Assembly (NCBI RefSeq): GCF_001043955.1
Contig: NZ_LABZ01000194.1
Coordinates: forward strand, 1 to 37,008
DNA: 37,008 bases
Source: Methylobacterium tarhaniae
GTDB lineage: Bacteria; Pseudomonadota; Alphaproteobacteria; Rhizobiales; Beijerinckiaceae
Direction of reading: 5' to 3'
Position numbers and translations under genes: made by a program. Numbering within the stretch: position 1 is the first letter of the stretch; every line of letters begins with the position of its first letter. Below, in pieces: positions 7,219-15,907 of this stretch. The notes below the pieces were generated by a model. That model saw only the letters and a program-made list of their open reading frames with translations, made no database searches and had not been told where the DNA came from.

Positions 7219-8838
7219 TCACCCCAACGTCGTCAGATCCTGGAACCAGTGCTGCGCCTGGGTGTACCCCTTCACCTTGGCCGAGAGGGCATGCGGGTTG
7301 GTGTCGTGCACGACCCAGACCTGCACCGCGTCGTCGACCACGATCTCGTGGATGCGCGCCAGCATCCGGTCCTGCTCGGCCGGGTCGAAGCTCGCCCGCA
7401 CCGCGTCGCAGAGCTTGTCCACCTCCGGGTTGCGGTAGTGGCTCCAGTTCACGCCGGTCGGCGCGACCTGCTTCGAATCGTAGAAGCGCAGGATGGCGTA
7501 GAGCGGGTCCGAGGTGACGTAGGCGATGTTGCCGCCGGTGACGCCCTTCAGCGACGGATCGGCGGCGCCCTGGCGCCAGGCGGTGTAGGCCACTTCCAGC
7601 TCGACCGCCCGGAACTCCACCGCGATGCCGACCTCGGCCCAGCTCTGCTGCACGAACTCGTTGATCGGCAGCGACAACATCTGGCCCGAACCGCCGGTCG
7701 GGATGACGAAGGTCGTCCGCAACGGGTTCTGGACCGAGTAGCCCGCCTCCTTCACCAGCTTGCGCGCGGCATCGATGTCATAGCCGATCTTGAAGCCCGG
7801 CTTGCCGAACCACGGGCTGGAAGGCTGCACCTGTCCCGCGGCCGGCGTCGCGAGCCCGCCCAGCAGTGCCACCACGCCGTCACGGTCGATGGCGAGGTTG
7901 GCGGCCTTGCGCAGGCGCAGGTCGCGCCACGGGCTGCCCTCCAGCATCGACAGGTGATAGTTCCAGACATGCGGCGTGTCGTTGCCGGTCACCCGCATCC
8001 CCGCCGCCTTGAGACGCGGCACCGCGTCGGGAGCGGGCAGCTCGATCAGGTCGGCATTGCCGGAGAGGAGGGCGTTGGCGCGGGCCAGATCCTCCGGGAT
8101 GCAGGCCAGCGTCAGCTTCGACAGCCGCGGCATGCGCTTCGGGTTCCAGTAGGTCGCGTTCGGCACCAGGTCGAGGCGCACCCGCGGCACCAGGGCGGCC
8201 AGCCGATAGGGGCCGGTGCCGGAAGGCTGGAAGGCGAACTTCGTCCAGTCCCGCCCGACCGCCTCGTACTGCGCCGGCGACGAGATCAGGAACCACAGCA
8301 TCTGGTAGGGAAACAGCGCGTCGACCGCCTTGGTGGTGACCAGCACCGTCATGGCGTCGAGCTTCTTGTAGGAGGCCACCGAGGGCAGGCGCGGGCGCAC
8401 CTGCGAGGCCTGCCGCTGGTCGTAATGCGGTGCCTTGGCGTCGAGCACCTTGTCGAAGTTCCAGATCACCGCGTCGGCATCGAACCCCGACCCGTCGTGG
8501 AATTTCACGCCCTCGCGCAGGCGGAAGACCCAGTTGCGGCGGTCCGCGGCGTCGCTCTCCCAGGAGGTGGCCAGCCCCGGCACCAGCTTGCCCGGCCGGT
8601 CGGCGACGTCGAGCTCCCAGGCGACCAGGGGATCGTAGAGGGTGAGTCCGGTGAACTGGTAGCCGCCCGCGCCCCGGTCCGGCTGGCCGGTGGTGAGCGG
8701 CAGGTCGAACAGCGAGATGCCGTAGGTCAGGCTGCCGGACGCGGTCCCTTCGGCTAAGACGGCGCCGGTCGGCCCGAGCGCCGCGAGGGCCGAGGCGCCG
8801 GCGAGCAACTGGCGGCGCGAGAGGGAGGCGTGATGCAT
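7219..8838 (-). CDS. Tat-exported ABC transporter substrate-binding protein (family 5)
   Basis: This is a periplasmic solute-binding protein of the peptide/nickel/opine family (DppA/OppA-like, SBP_bac_5), which delivers a ligand to an ABC importer. The chosen start (ATG 8838) gives 539 residues beginning with a twin-arginine signal, SLSRRQLLAGASALAAL, with probable cleavage near AVLAEG. Family landmarks are LYDPLVAWELD, a lipid-free mature N-terminus, WVFRLREGVKFHDGSGFDAD and SGTGPYRL. An alternative ATG at 8859 adds seven residues. No permease or ATPase gene is adjacent, so its transporter partner must be encoded elsewhere and the ligand is unknown. It is an isolated minus-strand gene, with a hairpin after its stop and the ahcY regulatory region behind its start. 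Confidence 0.9.
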   Translation of the reverse strand: MHHASLSRRQLLAGASALAALGPTGAVLAEGTASGSLTYGISLFDLPLTTGQPDRGAGGYQFTGLTLYDPLVAWELDVADRPGKLVPGLATSWESDAADRRNWVFRLREGVKFHDGSGFDADAVIWNFDKVLDAKAPHYDQRQASQVRPRLPSVASYKKLDAMTVLVTTKAVDALFPYQMLWFLISSPAQYEAVGRDWTKFAFQPSGTGPYRLAALVPRVRLDLVPNATYWNPKRMPRLSKLTLACIPEDLARANALLSGNADLIELPAPDAVPRLKAAGMRVTGNDTPHVWNYHLSMLEGSPWRDLRLRKAANLAIDRDGVVALLGGLATPAAGQVQPSSPWFGKPGFKIGYDIDAARKLVKEAGYSVQNPLRTTFVIPTGGSGQMLSLPINEFVQQSWAEVGIAVEFRAVELEVAYTAWRQGAADPSLKGVTGGNIAYVTSDPLYAILRFYDSKQVAPTGVNWSHYRNPEVDKLCDAVRASFDPAEQDRMLARIHEIVVDDAVQVWVVHDTNPHALSAKVKGYTQAQHWFQDLTTLG

Positions 8839-9003
8839 CGAAAGAACCCTGGCTGGCATGCGGCCCGTCCGGCCGCGTTACGCGCCTGACGTCTGCAAGA
8901 GTCATGCTGCGAGAGGCGCGCAAGGCAGCGAGAGGCGCGCCAGGCAGGTGGGGGGTCGCGGGGACCCGGCGGGCGGGCGCCGGCCCACCTTCGAACCGGT
9001 CGC

Positions 9004-9019
9004 ATAAAGACATCTTTAT
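9004..9019. promoter_or_regulatory. Perfect palindrome upstream of ahcY, probable SahR-type operator
   Basis: ATAAAGA (9004-9010) and TCTTTAT (9013-9019) form a perfect 7-bp inverted repeat with a two-base spacer, 71 bases before the ahcY ATG. This is a strikingly AT-rich island in GC-rich surroundings. From memory, such ATAAAGA-TCTTTAT palindromes precede methionine-cycle genes in proteobacteria regulated by the ArsR-family protein SahR, which senses S-adenosylhomocysteine. TTGATT (9023-9028) and CTATAG (9049-9054) downstream could be promoter elements, though their 20-base spacing is long. The regulator gene is not in this window. Confidence 0.6.
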
Positions 9020-9089
9020 ATCTTGATTGCCTCCCCGCCGGGGGGCTGCTATAGGCCCCACCGAACCGGCCGACACGGGAGACCGACCA

Positions 9090-10496
9090 ATGCCGAGCAC
9101 GAACGACTACATCGTCAAGGACATCGCCCTCGCCGATTTCGGCCGCAAGGAGATCGCGATCGCCGAGACCGAGATGCCCGGCCTGATGGCCGTGCGCGAG
9201 GAATACGCCGCGAGCCAGCCGCTGAAGGGCGCCAAGATCGCCGGCTCGCTGCACATGACGATCCAGACGGCGGTGCTGATCGAGACCCTGAAGGCTCTCG
9301 GCGCCGACATCCGCTGGGTGTCGTGCAACATCTACTCGACCCAGGACCACGCCGCCGCCGCCATCGCCGCCGCCGGCATCCCGGTCTTCGCCATCAAGGG
9401 CGAGACCCTGAAGGATTACTGGGACTACACCGCCAAGCTGTTCGAGTGGCATGACGGCGGCATGCCGAACATGATCCTCGACGACGGCGGCGACGCCACG
9501 ATGTTCGTGCATCTGGGCCTGCGCGCCGAGCAGGGCGACACCGCCTTCCTCGACAAGCCGGGCTCCGAGGAGGAGGAGATCTTCTTCGCGCTCTTGAAGC
9601 GTATGCTGGCCGAGAAGCCGAAGGGCTGGTTCGCCGGCCTCGCCGACGCGATCAAGGGCGTCTCGGAGGAGACCACCACCGGCGTGCACCGCCTGTACCT
9701 GCTCGCCAAGGAGGGCAAGCTCCTCTTCCCGGCGATCAACGTCAACGATTCGGTCACCAAGTCGAAGTTCGACAACCTCTACGGCTGCCGCGAATCGCTG
9801 GTCGACGGCATCCGCCGCGGCACCGACGTGATGATGGCCGGCAAGGTCGCGATGGTCGCGGGCTTCGGCGACGTCGGCAAGGGCTCGGCCGCCTCGCTCC
9901 GCAACGCCGGCTGCCGCGTCCTGGTCTCGGAGGTCGACCCGATCTGCGCGCTCCAGGCCGCGATGGAGGGCTACGAGGTCACCACCATGGAGGATGCCGC
10001 CCCGCGCGCCGACATCTTCGTCACCGCGACCGGCAACAAGGACGTCATCACCCTCGACCACATGCGGGCGATGAAGGACCGGGCCATCGTCTGCAACATC
10101 GGCCACTTCGACAACGAGATCCAGGTCGCGGGTCTCAAGAACCTGAAGTGGCAGAACATCAAGCCGCAGGTCGACGAGATCGAGTTCGCCGACGGCCACC
10201 GCATCATCCTCCTGTCGGAGGGCCGCCTGGTGAACCTCGGCAACGCCATGGGCCACCCGTCCTTCGTGATGTCGGCCTCCTTCACCAACCAGACGCTCGC
10301 CCAGATCGAGCTCTGGACCAACCAGGGCAAGTACGACAAGAAGGTCTACACCCTGCCCAAGGCCCTCGACGAGAAGGTCGCGGCGCTGCATCTCGAGAAG
10401 ATCGGCGTCAAGCTGACCAAGCTGCGCGACGATCAGGCTGCCTATATCGGCGTCAGCCAGTTCGGCCCGTTCAAGCCCGATCACTACCGTTACTGA
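9090..10496 (+). CDS. ahcY: Adenosylhomocysteinase (SAH hydrolase)
   Basis: This cytoplasmic NAD+-dependent enzyme reversibly splits S-adenosylhomocysteine into adenosine and homocysteine, removing the product inhibitor of SAM-dependent methyltransferases. The 468-residue product spans the full family. Landmarks are SLHMTIQTAVLIETL near the N-terminus, SCNIYSTQDHAAAA, the substrate region NVNDSVTKSKFDN, the NAD-binding GFGDVGKGSAASLRNAGC, and the C-terminal NQGKYDKKVYTLPK ending in HYRY. ATG 9090 matches the usual start; the upstream in-frame extension to 9027 has no family character. An SahR-like palindrome upstream suggests induction by SAH. A strong intrinsic terminator follows, so it is probably monocistronic. 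Confidence 0.98.
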   Translation: MPSTNDYIVKDIALADFGRKEIAIAETEMPGLMAVREEYAASQPLKGAKIAGSLHMTIQTAVLIETLKALGADIRWVSCNIYSTQDHAAAAIAAAGIPVFAIKGETLKDYWDYTAKLFEWHDGGMPNMILDDGGDATMFVHLGLRAEQGDTAFLDKPGSEEEEIFFALLKRMLAEKPKGWFAGLADAIKGVSEETTTGVHRLYLLAKEGKLLFPAINVNDSVTKSKFDNLYGCRESLVDGIRRGTDVMMAGKVAMVAGFGDVGKGSAASLRNAGCRVLVSEVDPICALQAAMEGYEVTTMEDAAPRADIFVTATGNKDVITLDHMRAMKDRAIVCNIGHFDNEIQVAGLKNLKWQNIKPQVDEIEFADGHRIILLSEGRLVNLGNAMGHPSFVMSASFTNQTLAQIELWTNQGKYDKKVYTLPKALDEKVAALHLEKIGVKLTKLRDDQAAYIGVSQFGPFKPDHYRY

Positions 10497-10527
10497 TAAG
10501 GTTCCCATCACGTCGTGATGGAATCGG

Positions 10528-10558
10528 GAGCCCGGCCGCGAGGCCGGGCTCTTCTTTT
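10528..10558 (+). terminator. Intrinsic terminator after ahcY
   Basis: GAGCCCGGCC and GGCCGGGCTC form a perfect 10-bp GC-rich stem around a GCGA loop, followed by TTCTTTT. A smaller hairpin (CATCACG/CGTGATG, about 10506-10520) lies between it and the ahcY stop. Confidence 0.9.
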
Positions 10559-10865
10559 CGCGTGCGGGCGTTTGTACGGCGGTTGTATAGTCGTGGCTTG
10601 CGTCAATGTTCTTTGTTTGTTCTGAAGCAGGTGTGGCATTTCTGTGCCCTTGACGATGCTCCGTGCCGGCATCGCCGGCCTCCGCCCAATTCCCCTCTTC
10701 CGGGCCGAATCCGCACCGCGCTAAACTCCGGGCGAATCTCTGGAGAGGGAGCCGTTCCGCGGTCGCGGGCGGCGCCGGCGTTCATCGAGGCGTAGCGTTC
10801 AGGTCGTGAGGCGTGCCGGTCCGGGCGAGGGCCGGTGCGCCGGTACGCGTGGAGACCGACGGATC
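10559..10865. other. Non-coding region upstream of divL
   Basis: About 300 bases between the ahcY terminator and the chosen divL start. It is less GC-rich around 10600-10640 (a TG/TTTG-rich patch), where a promoter could lie, but I can assign no clear -35/-10 pair. No TTAA-N7-TTAA CtrA box was seen. A GTG at 10806 could extend divL by 20 residues. Confidence 0.5.
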
Positions 10866-13337
10866 ATGGGGGTTGGACGTACGCCGCGGCGGCTCGGCGG
10901 CCGCGCGGGTGCCGGCATCTTGGGCGGCGCGCTCGGCCTCGCGGCCGCCGCCCAGGCGGCGGAGACCGCCCCGGGCCTGCACGCGCACAACGCCGTGGGC
11001 TTCGCGGTGCTGATCGGCCTGACGATCTTCGCCACCATCCTGTCGCTGCTCTACCTGCGCGAGCGAGCCCGCTGGGCCCGGCGCGAGCACACCCTGACCG
11101 CCGAGCTCGCCGAGCTGCGCGGCGCCCACGACCGGGCCGAGCTGCTGCTCGGCTCCGAACCGCAGGTGGTGGTGACCTGGGACGCCCGCGGCGAGCCGCT
11201 GGTCGAGGGCGATGTCGGCATCACGGCGGACGGGGCGCGGCCGGGCTCGGTCCGCCGGGTGCTCGCCTTCGGGGCCTGGCTCGTCCCCGGTGACGCCGCC
11301 GCCCTCGATTCGGCGGTCGAGAGCTTGCGCGGGCGCGGCGAGCGCTTCCGCCGCACGGTCCACACGGTCCAGGGCCGCACCATCGAGGCGATGGGCCAGG
11401 CGGTGGGCGGCCAGGCGCTCCTGCGCCTGCGCGAGCTCACCGGCGAGCGCCGGGAGCTGGTCGAGCTGCGCGCCACCCTGGAGGAGGCCCGCCACGGCCT
11501 GGGGGCGCTCGCCGGGCTTCTCGACGCGATCCCGCAGCCGGTCTGGCGCCGCGGCCGCGACGGGCGGCTGGCCTGGGCCAATGCCGCCTACCTCGCCGCG
11601 GCGGAAGCCGCCGACGTTGCCCAGGCGGTGCGCGAGGGGGTGGAGCTGCTCGAGCGCCAGGCCCGCGAGGAGGCGGAGCGCCGCCGCTCCCGCGGCATCC
11701 CCGGTCCGCTGCGGGTCTCCGCCGTGGTGGCGGGCGCGCGCCGCACCCTCGACGTGACCGAGGTGGCGACCGAGGCCGGCACCGTCGGCATCGCGGTCGA
11801 CGTGTCGGAGCTCGAGCGGCTGCGCGCCGACCTGCAGCGCCAGATGGACGCCAACGTCCGCACCCTCGACCAGCTGCCCACCGCCGTCGCGATGTTCGAC
11901 GCGCGCCAGCAGCTGATCTTCCACAACGCCGCGTACCGCCAGCTCTGGGACCTCGACCCCGCCTTCCTGGAGGGGCAGCCCCTCGACGGCGAGATCCTCG
12001 ACACCCTGCGCAACGCCCGCAAGCTGCCCGAGCAGGCGGATTTCCGCACCTGGAAGTCCGGGGTGCTCGCCGCCTACCGGGCCGCGGAGGCGCAGGAGAC
12101 CTGGTGGCACCTGCCCGACGGGCGGACGCTCCGCGTCCTCGCCGACCCGAACCCGCAAGGGGGGCTCACCTACCTGTTCGAGGACGTGTCCGAGCGGGTC
12201 CACCTCGAATCGCGCTACAACGTGCTGATGCAGGTGCAGAGCGAGACGCTCGACACCCTGCGCGAGCCGGTGGCGGTGTTCGGCACCGACGGGCGGCTGA
12301 AATTCGCCAACCGGGCCTTCGCCCAGGTCTGGCGCATCGGCCCGGAGATGCTGGAGGTCCAGCCCCATATCGACCAGGTGATCGCGGTCTGCCGCACCTT
12401 GAGCCCGGCCGAGGAGCCGTGGGCGCAGATCCGCGAGGCGGTGACCGGCCTGGTGGACGCCCGCCGCGGCCTCGCCTGCCGGCTGGCGCTGGCCGACGGC
12501 ACCATGCTCGACTGCGCCGCCGAGCCGCTGCCCGACGGCGCGACGCTCCTCACCCACATCGACGTGACGGCAAGCGTCAACGTCGAGCGGGCGCTGACCG
12601 ACAAGAACGAGGCCCTGGAGCGCACGACGCGGCTGCGCGACGAGTTCGTGCACCACGTCTCCTACGAGCTGCGCTCGCCGCTCACCAACATCATCGGCTT
12701 CACCGAACTGCTCGGCGACGAGACCGTCGGCGCCCTCAACCCGCGCCAGCGCGAATATGCCGACCACATCATGCGCTCCTCGGCGGCGCTCCTCGTCATC
12801 ATCAACGACATCCTCGACCTCGCCTCGATCGATGCCGGCTCGATGGAGCTGACGCGCGAGCGGGTCGACGTGCAGACCACCATCGCGGCGGCGGTGCGGG
12901 GCATCGGCGACCGCCTGGCGGAGGCCGACATCGCCCTCGTCCTCGACGTGCCGGCCGACATCGGCAGCTTCGTCGCCGACGGCAAGCGCATCCGCCAGAT
13001 CCTGTTCAACCTGCTCTCCAACGCGGTCGGCTTCTCGGCCCCGGGCCAGCAGGTCCGGGTCTGCGCCCGCAAGGACGGCGAGAGCCTGGTGCTGGAGGTG
13101 GTCGACCAGGGCCGCGGCATGCCGCCCGAGGTGATGGCGCGGGTCTTCGAGCGCTTCGAGAGCAACACCCTCGGCACCCGCCACCGCGGCGTGGGCCTCG
13201 GCTTGTCGATCGTGCGCTCCTTCGTCGAGCTGCATGGCGGGCGCATCGACATCGCGTCCTCCCCCGGCGCCGGGACCCGGGTCACCTGCACCTTCCCGGT
13301 CGGTGACGGGGAGGTCCATCTGGCGGCGGCCGAATAG
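10866..13337 (+). CDS. divL: DivL-type PAS sensor pseudokinase with Tyr in place of the phospho-His
   Basis: The 823-residue product has a membrane segment at about 43-64 and a linker helix. PAS-like modules begin near 217, 332 and 462. A DHp-like helix hairpin starts near 590, and an ATPase domain spans about 700-815. The DHp motif reads FVHHVSYELRSPLTNIIGF: the expected H-box His is Tyr600. The ATPase boxes look intact (FNLLSNAVGFS, VDQGRGMPPE, GVGLGLSIV). This combination is the hallmark of DivL, which in Caulobacter has Tyr550 at this position and controls the CckA-CtrA cell-cycle relay through interaction with DivK. The neighbours (sugar kinase, nucleotidyltransferase, addB, addA) agree, as I recall, with the Caulobacter divL region. 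The start at ATG 10866 is preferred over GTG 10806. Confidence 0.85.
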   Translation: MGVGRTPRRLGGRAGAGILGGALGLAAAAQAAETAPGLHAHNAVGFAVLIGLTIFATILSLLYLRERARWARREHTLTAELAELRGAHDRAELLLGSEPQVVVTWDARGEPLVEGDVGITADGARPGSVRRVLAFGAWLVPGDAAALDSAVESLRGRGERFRRTVHTVQGRTIEAMGQAVGGQALLRLRELTGERRELVELRATLEEARHGLGALAGLLDAIPQPVWRRGRDGRLAWANAAYLAAAEAADVAQAVREGVELLERQAREEAERRRSRGIPGPLRVSAVVAGARRTLDVTEVATEAGTVGIAVDVSELERLRADLQRQMDANVRTLDQLPTAVAMFDARQQLIFHNAAYRQLWDLDPAFLEGQPLDGEILDTLRNARKLPEQADFRTWKSGVLAAYRAAEAQETWWHLPDGRTLRVLADPNPQGGLTYLFEDVSERVHLESRYNVLMQVQSETLDTLREPVAVFGTDGRLKFANRAFAQVWRIGPEMLEVQPHIDQVIAVCRTLSPAEEPWAQIREAVTGLVDARRGLACRLALADGTMLDCAAEPLPDGATLLTHIDVTASVNVERALTDKNEALERTTRLRDEFVHHVSYELRSPLTNIIGFTELLGDETVGALNPRQREYADHIMRSSAALLVIINDILDLASIDAGSMELTRERVDVQTTIAAAVRGIGDRLAEADIALVLDVPADIGSFVADGKRIRQILFNLLSNAVGFSAPGQQVRVCARKDGESLVLEVVDQGRGMPPEVMARVFERFESNTLGTRHRGVGLGLSIVRSFVELHGGRIDIASSPGAGTRVTCTFPVGDGEVHLAAAE

Positions 13338-13540
13338 CCGGCAGGGCGGCCGCCGCGACGGTGTGTTTCGTGCCGGCGGGTGACGGAGTCAGGAAATTCC
13401 GGCACCTTGCGCGCGTTATGTCGGGCGCGCTGTCGCACGGCCCCGGGAAGCGCCGGGAAAGGTTAAGGTTCATGGGCTATCAAGGGGCTCGACGCCCGGA
13501 CGGGCCCGTGAGCGAGGATGGCGGAGTGGACCAGGAGGGC

Positions 13541-15070
13541 ATGGCCGAGCGCACACCCTGGGAGATCGTGCTGCCGGACGAGAGCGCGACCGAGGATCTC
13601 GGCCGTTTCCTCGCCGAGATCCTGCGGCCCGGTGACCTGGTGGCGCTCTCCGGCGGGCTCGGCGGCGGCAAGACGACGCTGGCCCGGGCGATCATCCGCG
13701 AGGTCGTCGGCGATCCGAAGCTCGAAGTGCCGAGCCCGACCTTCACGCTCGTGCAGCCCTATGAGGGCCGTGACGGGCAGGCGGTGGTCCATGCCGACCT
13801 CTACCGCCTGCGCGGGTCCGACGAGCTGGTCGAGCTCGGCTTCGACGAGCTGACCGATCGGGCGATCGCCCTCGTCGAGTGGCCGGACCGGCTGCCGCCG
13901 CGCCACGGCCCGACGCTCGCCATCGACCTCTCCCTCAAGCCCGAATTCGGCGACGATGCGCGCCTCGCCCGCCTGATCGGCGGCGGAGGCCTCGGCGGCC
14001 GGCTGATGCGGGCCCGCGCCTTGCGCGTCCTCCTCGACCGCTCCGGCTGGGGCGAGGCCGAGCGCACCCACATGCAGGGCGACGCGTCGAGCCGGTCCTA
14101 CGAGCGCCTGATCAACCCGGACGGCACCAGGGCCGTGCTGATGATCTCGCCGCCGAAGCCCGACGGGCCGCCTTTGCGGGACGGCAAGCCCTACAGCGCC
14201 ATCGTCCACCTCGCCGAGAGCGTGCACGCCTTCGTGGCCATGGATCGCGGCCTGCGGGCCCTGGGGCTCAGCGCGCCCAAGATCCTCGGCGAGGACCTGG
14301 AGGCGGGGCTCCTGATCCTGGAAGACCTCGGCACCGAGCCGGTGATCGACCAGAACGGCCCTCGCCCCGAGCGCTACGCCGAGGCCGTGAAGGTGCTGGC
14401 GCGCCTGCACGGCACGACCCTGCCCGCCGTGCTGCCGGTGGCCGAGGGCCGCGACCACGTGCTGCCGCCTTACGACCGCGAGGCCCTGCTGTTCGAGGCC
14501 GAGCTCCTGCCCGAATGGTACGCGCCCTTCATCGCCAACTCGCCGCTGGCGCCGGCCGCCCGGGCCTCCTTCGTGGCGGCCTGGAGCGAGGCCTTGGACG
14601 GCCTGGAGGGCGAGGCCCGGACCTGGACCCTGCGCGACTACCACTCGCCCAACCTGATCTGGCTGCCCGAGCGCGACGGGATCGAGCGCATCGGCCTCAT
14701 CGACTTCCAGGACGCGGTGCTGGGCCACCCGGCCTACGACGTCGCCTCGCTCCTCCAGGATGCGCGGGTCGATGCCAGCGCCGAGTTCGAGCTGCGCCTG
14801 CTCGGCCTCTACGCCCGCGAGCGCAAGTTGCGCGACCCCGAGTTCGACGTGCAGGGCTTCGCCCGCGCCTATGCGGTGCTGGGGGCCCAGCGCGCCACCA
14901 AGATCCTCGGCATCTTCGCCCGCCTCGACCGGCGCGACGGCAAGCCGGGCTACCTCGCCCACCTGCCGCGCATCGAAGGCTACCTCGCCCGCAATCTCGC
15001 CCACCCGGCGCTCGCCCGCGTCAGGGCCTGGTACGCCGCGCATCTGCCGCGCCTCTGCCCCGAACCCTGA
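13541..15070 (+). CDS. Fusion of TsaE ATPase and an AmgK-like sugar/aminoglycoside phosphotransferase
   Basis: Residues 1 to about 155 are TsaE, the ATPase of the tRNA threonylcarbamoyladenosine (t6A37) complex. They include the Walker A GGLGGGKTTLARAI (Lys44), PSPTFTLVQPY and HADLYRLRGSDELVELGF. From about residue 160 the protein is a phosphotransferase-fold kinase with GDASSRSYERL, the catalytic loop RDYHSPNLIWL and the Mg2+ motif GLIDFQDAVLGHPAYD. This resembles AmgK, the anomeric kinase that makes MurNAc-1-phosphate in peptidoglycan recycling. The next gene is MurU-like, which supports that assignment over antibiotic modification. Total length is 509 residues. ATG 13541 begins just before the TsaE core; its AGGAGG is very close (two bases), so ATG 13472 or GTG 13508 are alternatives. 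No stop or shift separates the domains. Confidence 0.88.
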   Translation: MAERTPWEIVLPDESATEDLGRFLAEILRPGDLVALSGGLGGGKTTLARAIIREVVGDPKLEVPSPTFTLVQPYEGRDGQAVVHADLYRLRGSDELVELGFDELTDRAIALVEWPDRLPPRHGPTLAIDLSLKPEFGDDARLARLIGGGGLGGRLMRARALRVLLDRSGWGEAERTHMQGDASSRSYERLINPDGTRAVLMISPPKPDGPPLRDGKPYSAIVHLAESVHAFVAMDRGLRALGLSAPKILGEDLEAGLLILEDLGTEPVIDQNGPRPERYAEAVKVLARLHGTTLPAVLPVAEGRDHVLPPYDREALLFEAELLPEWYAPFIANSPLAPAARASFVAAWSEALDGLEGEARTWTLRDYHSPNLIWLPERDGIERIGLIDFQDAVLGHPAYDVASLLQDARVDASAEFELRLLGLYARERKLRDPEFDVQGFARAYAVLGAQRATKILGIFARLDRRDGKPGYLAHLPRIEGYLARNLAHPALARVRAWYAAHLPRLCPEP

Positions 15071-15098
15071 CCGCCCCGTGTCACGAACCCCATCCGCG

Positions 15099-15842
15099 AT
15101 GACCGATTTCTCGAGCAATGCCGTGACGCGCGCCTTCGTGCTGGCCGCGGGCCTCGGCAAGCGCATGCGCCCGATCACCGCCACCACGCCCAAGCCCCTG
15201 GTCGAGGTCGCCGGCAAGTCGCTGGTCGACTACGCCCTCGACCGGGTGGCCGAGGCCGGGATCCCGGAGGCGGTGGTGAACGTGCATTACCTCGCCGACC
15301 TGATGGAGGCGCATCTGGTGCGCCGCCGCGGCCCGCCGCTCATCACGATCTCGGACGAGCGCGGGACGCTGCTCGAGACCGGCGGCGGGGTGAAGAAGGC
15401 GCTGCCGCATCTCGGCGCGGCGCCCTTCATGGTGCTGAACTCCGATTCGTTCTGGCTCGAAGGGCCGCAGCCGAATCTCGGCCGCCTGGTCGCCGCCTGG
15501 GAGCCGGAGCGGATGGACATGCTGCTGCTGCTGGCCTCCGCCGCCACCAGCCTCGGCTATGACGGGCCGGGCGACTTCCACATGGACAAGGAAGGACGCC
15601 TGACCCGCCGGGCCGAGCGCGAGGTCGCGCCCTTCGTCTATGCCGGCGTCGCGATCCTGAAGCCCGAGCTGTTCGCCGACACGCCGGAGGGCTCGTTCTC
15701 CCTCAACCTGCTGTTCGACCGCGCCATCGCGGCCGAACGCCTGTTCGGGCTTCGCCTCGACGGGCAATGGCTGCATGTCGGCACCCCCGAGGCCCTGCGC
15801 GACGCCGAGGAGCGGGTGAAGGCGAGTGCGACGCAGCCGTAA
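15099..15842 (+). CDS. MurU-like sugar-1-phosphate nucleotidyltransferase
   Basis: The 247-residue product is a single-domain nucleotidyltransferase. The N-terminal signature AFVLAAGLGKRMRPIT plus PKPLVEVAGKSLVDYALD binds NTP and Mg2+, and MVLNSDSFW holds the metal-binding Asp. GQWLHVGTPEALRDAE closes the active site. In the MurU pathway this enzyme converts MurNAc-1-phosphate and UTP to UDP-MurNAc, bypassing de novo synthesis and MurA; in Pseudomonas that bypass underlies intrinsic fosfomycin tolerance. Its position 28 bp after the AmgK-like domain supports this role. Generic annotation would be a mannose-1-phosphate guanylyltransferase-like protein, which cannot be excluded from sequence alone. 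GTG 15078 is an alternative start. Confidence 0.82.
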   Translation: MTDFSSNAVTRAFVLAAGLGKRMRPITATTPKPLVEVAGKSLVDYALDRVAEAGIPEAVVNVHYLADLMEAHLVRRRGPPLITISDERGTLLETGGGVKKALPHLGAAPFMVLNSDSFWLEGPQPNLGRLVAAWEPERMDMLLLLASAATSLGYDGPGDFHMDKEGRLTRRAEREVAPFVYAGVAILKPELFADTPEGSFSLNLLFDRAIAAERLFGLRLDGQWLHVGTPEALRDAEERVKASATQP

Positions 15843-15907
15843 GGGGGCGTGCGGCTGATCCGGACCGGCTGCTGGTCGAGTCGGCTGCCCGCATCCAACC
15901 CCGCCAT

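Noticed and set aside
6910..8757. 615-codon plus-strand frame
   Set aside because: It is antisense to the ABC binding-protein gene and its translation is the Arg/His/Val-rich composition typical of GC-rich shadow frames.
9004..9089. SAH riboswitch upstream of ahcY
   Set aside because: The 5' region is short and shows only a GC hairpin (around 9033-9046); no conserved riboswitch core was recognised, and the palindromic operator explains the region better.
8754..10511. 585-codon minus-strand frame opposite ahcY
   Set aside because: Exact antisense of a highly conserved gene, low-complexity Asp/Val/Leu/Gly composition, no domain.
10782..13319. 845-codon minus-strand frame opposite divL
   Set aside because: Shadow of the high-GC third codon positions of divL; no recognisable domain or start signal.
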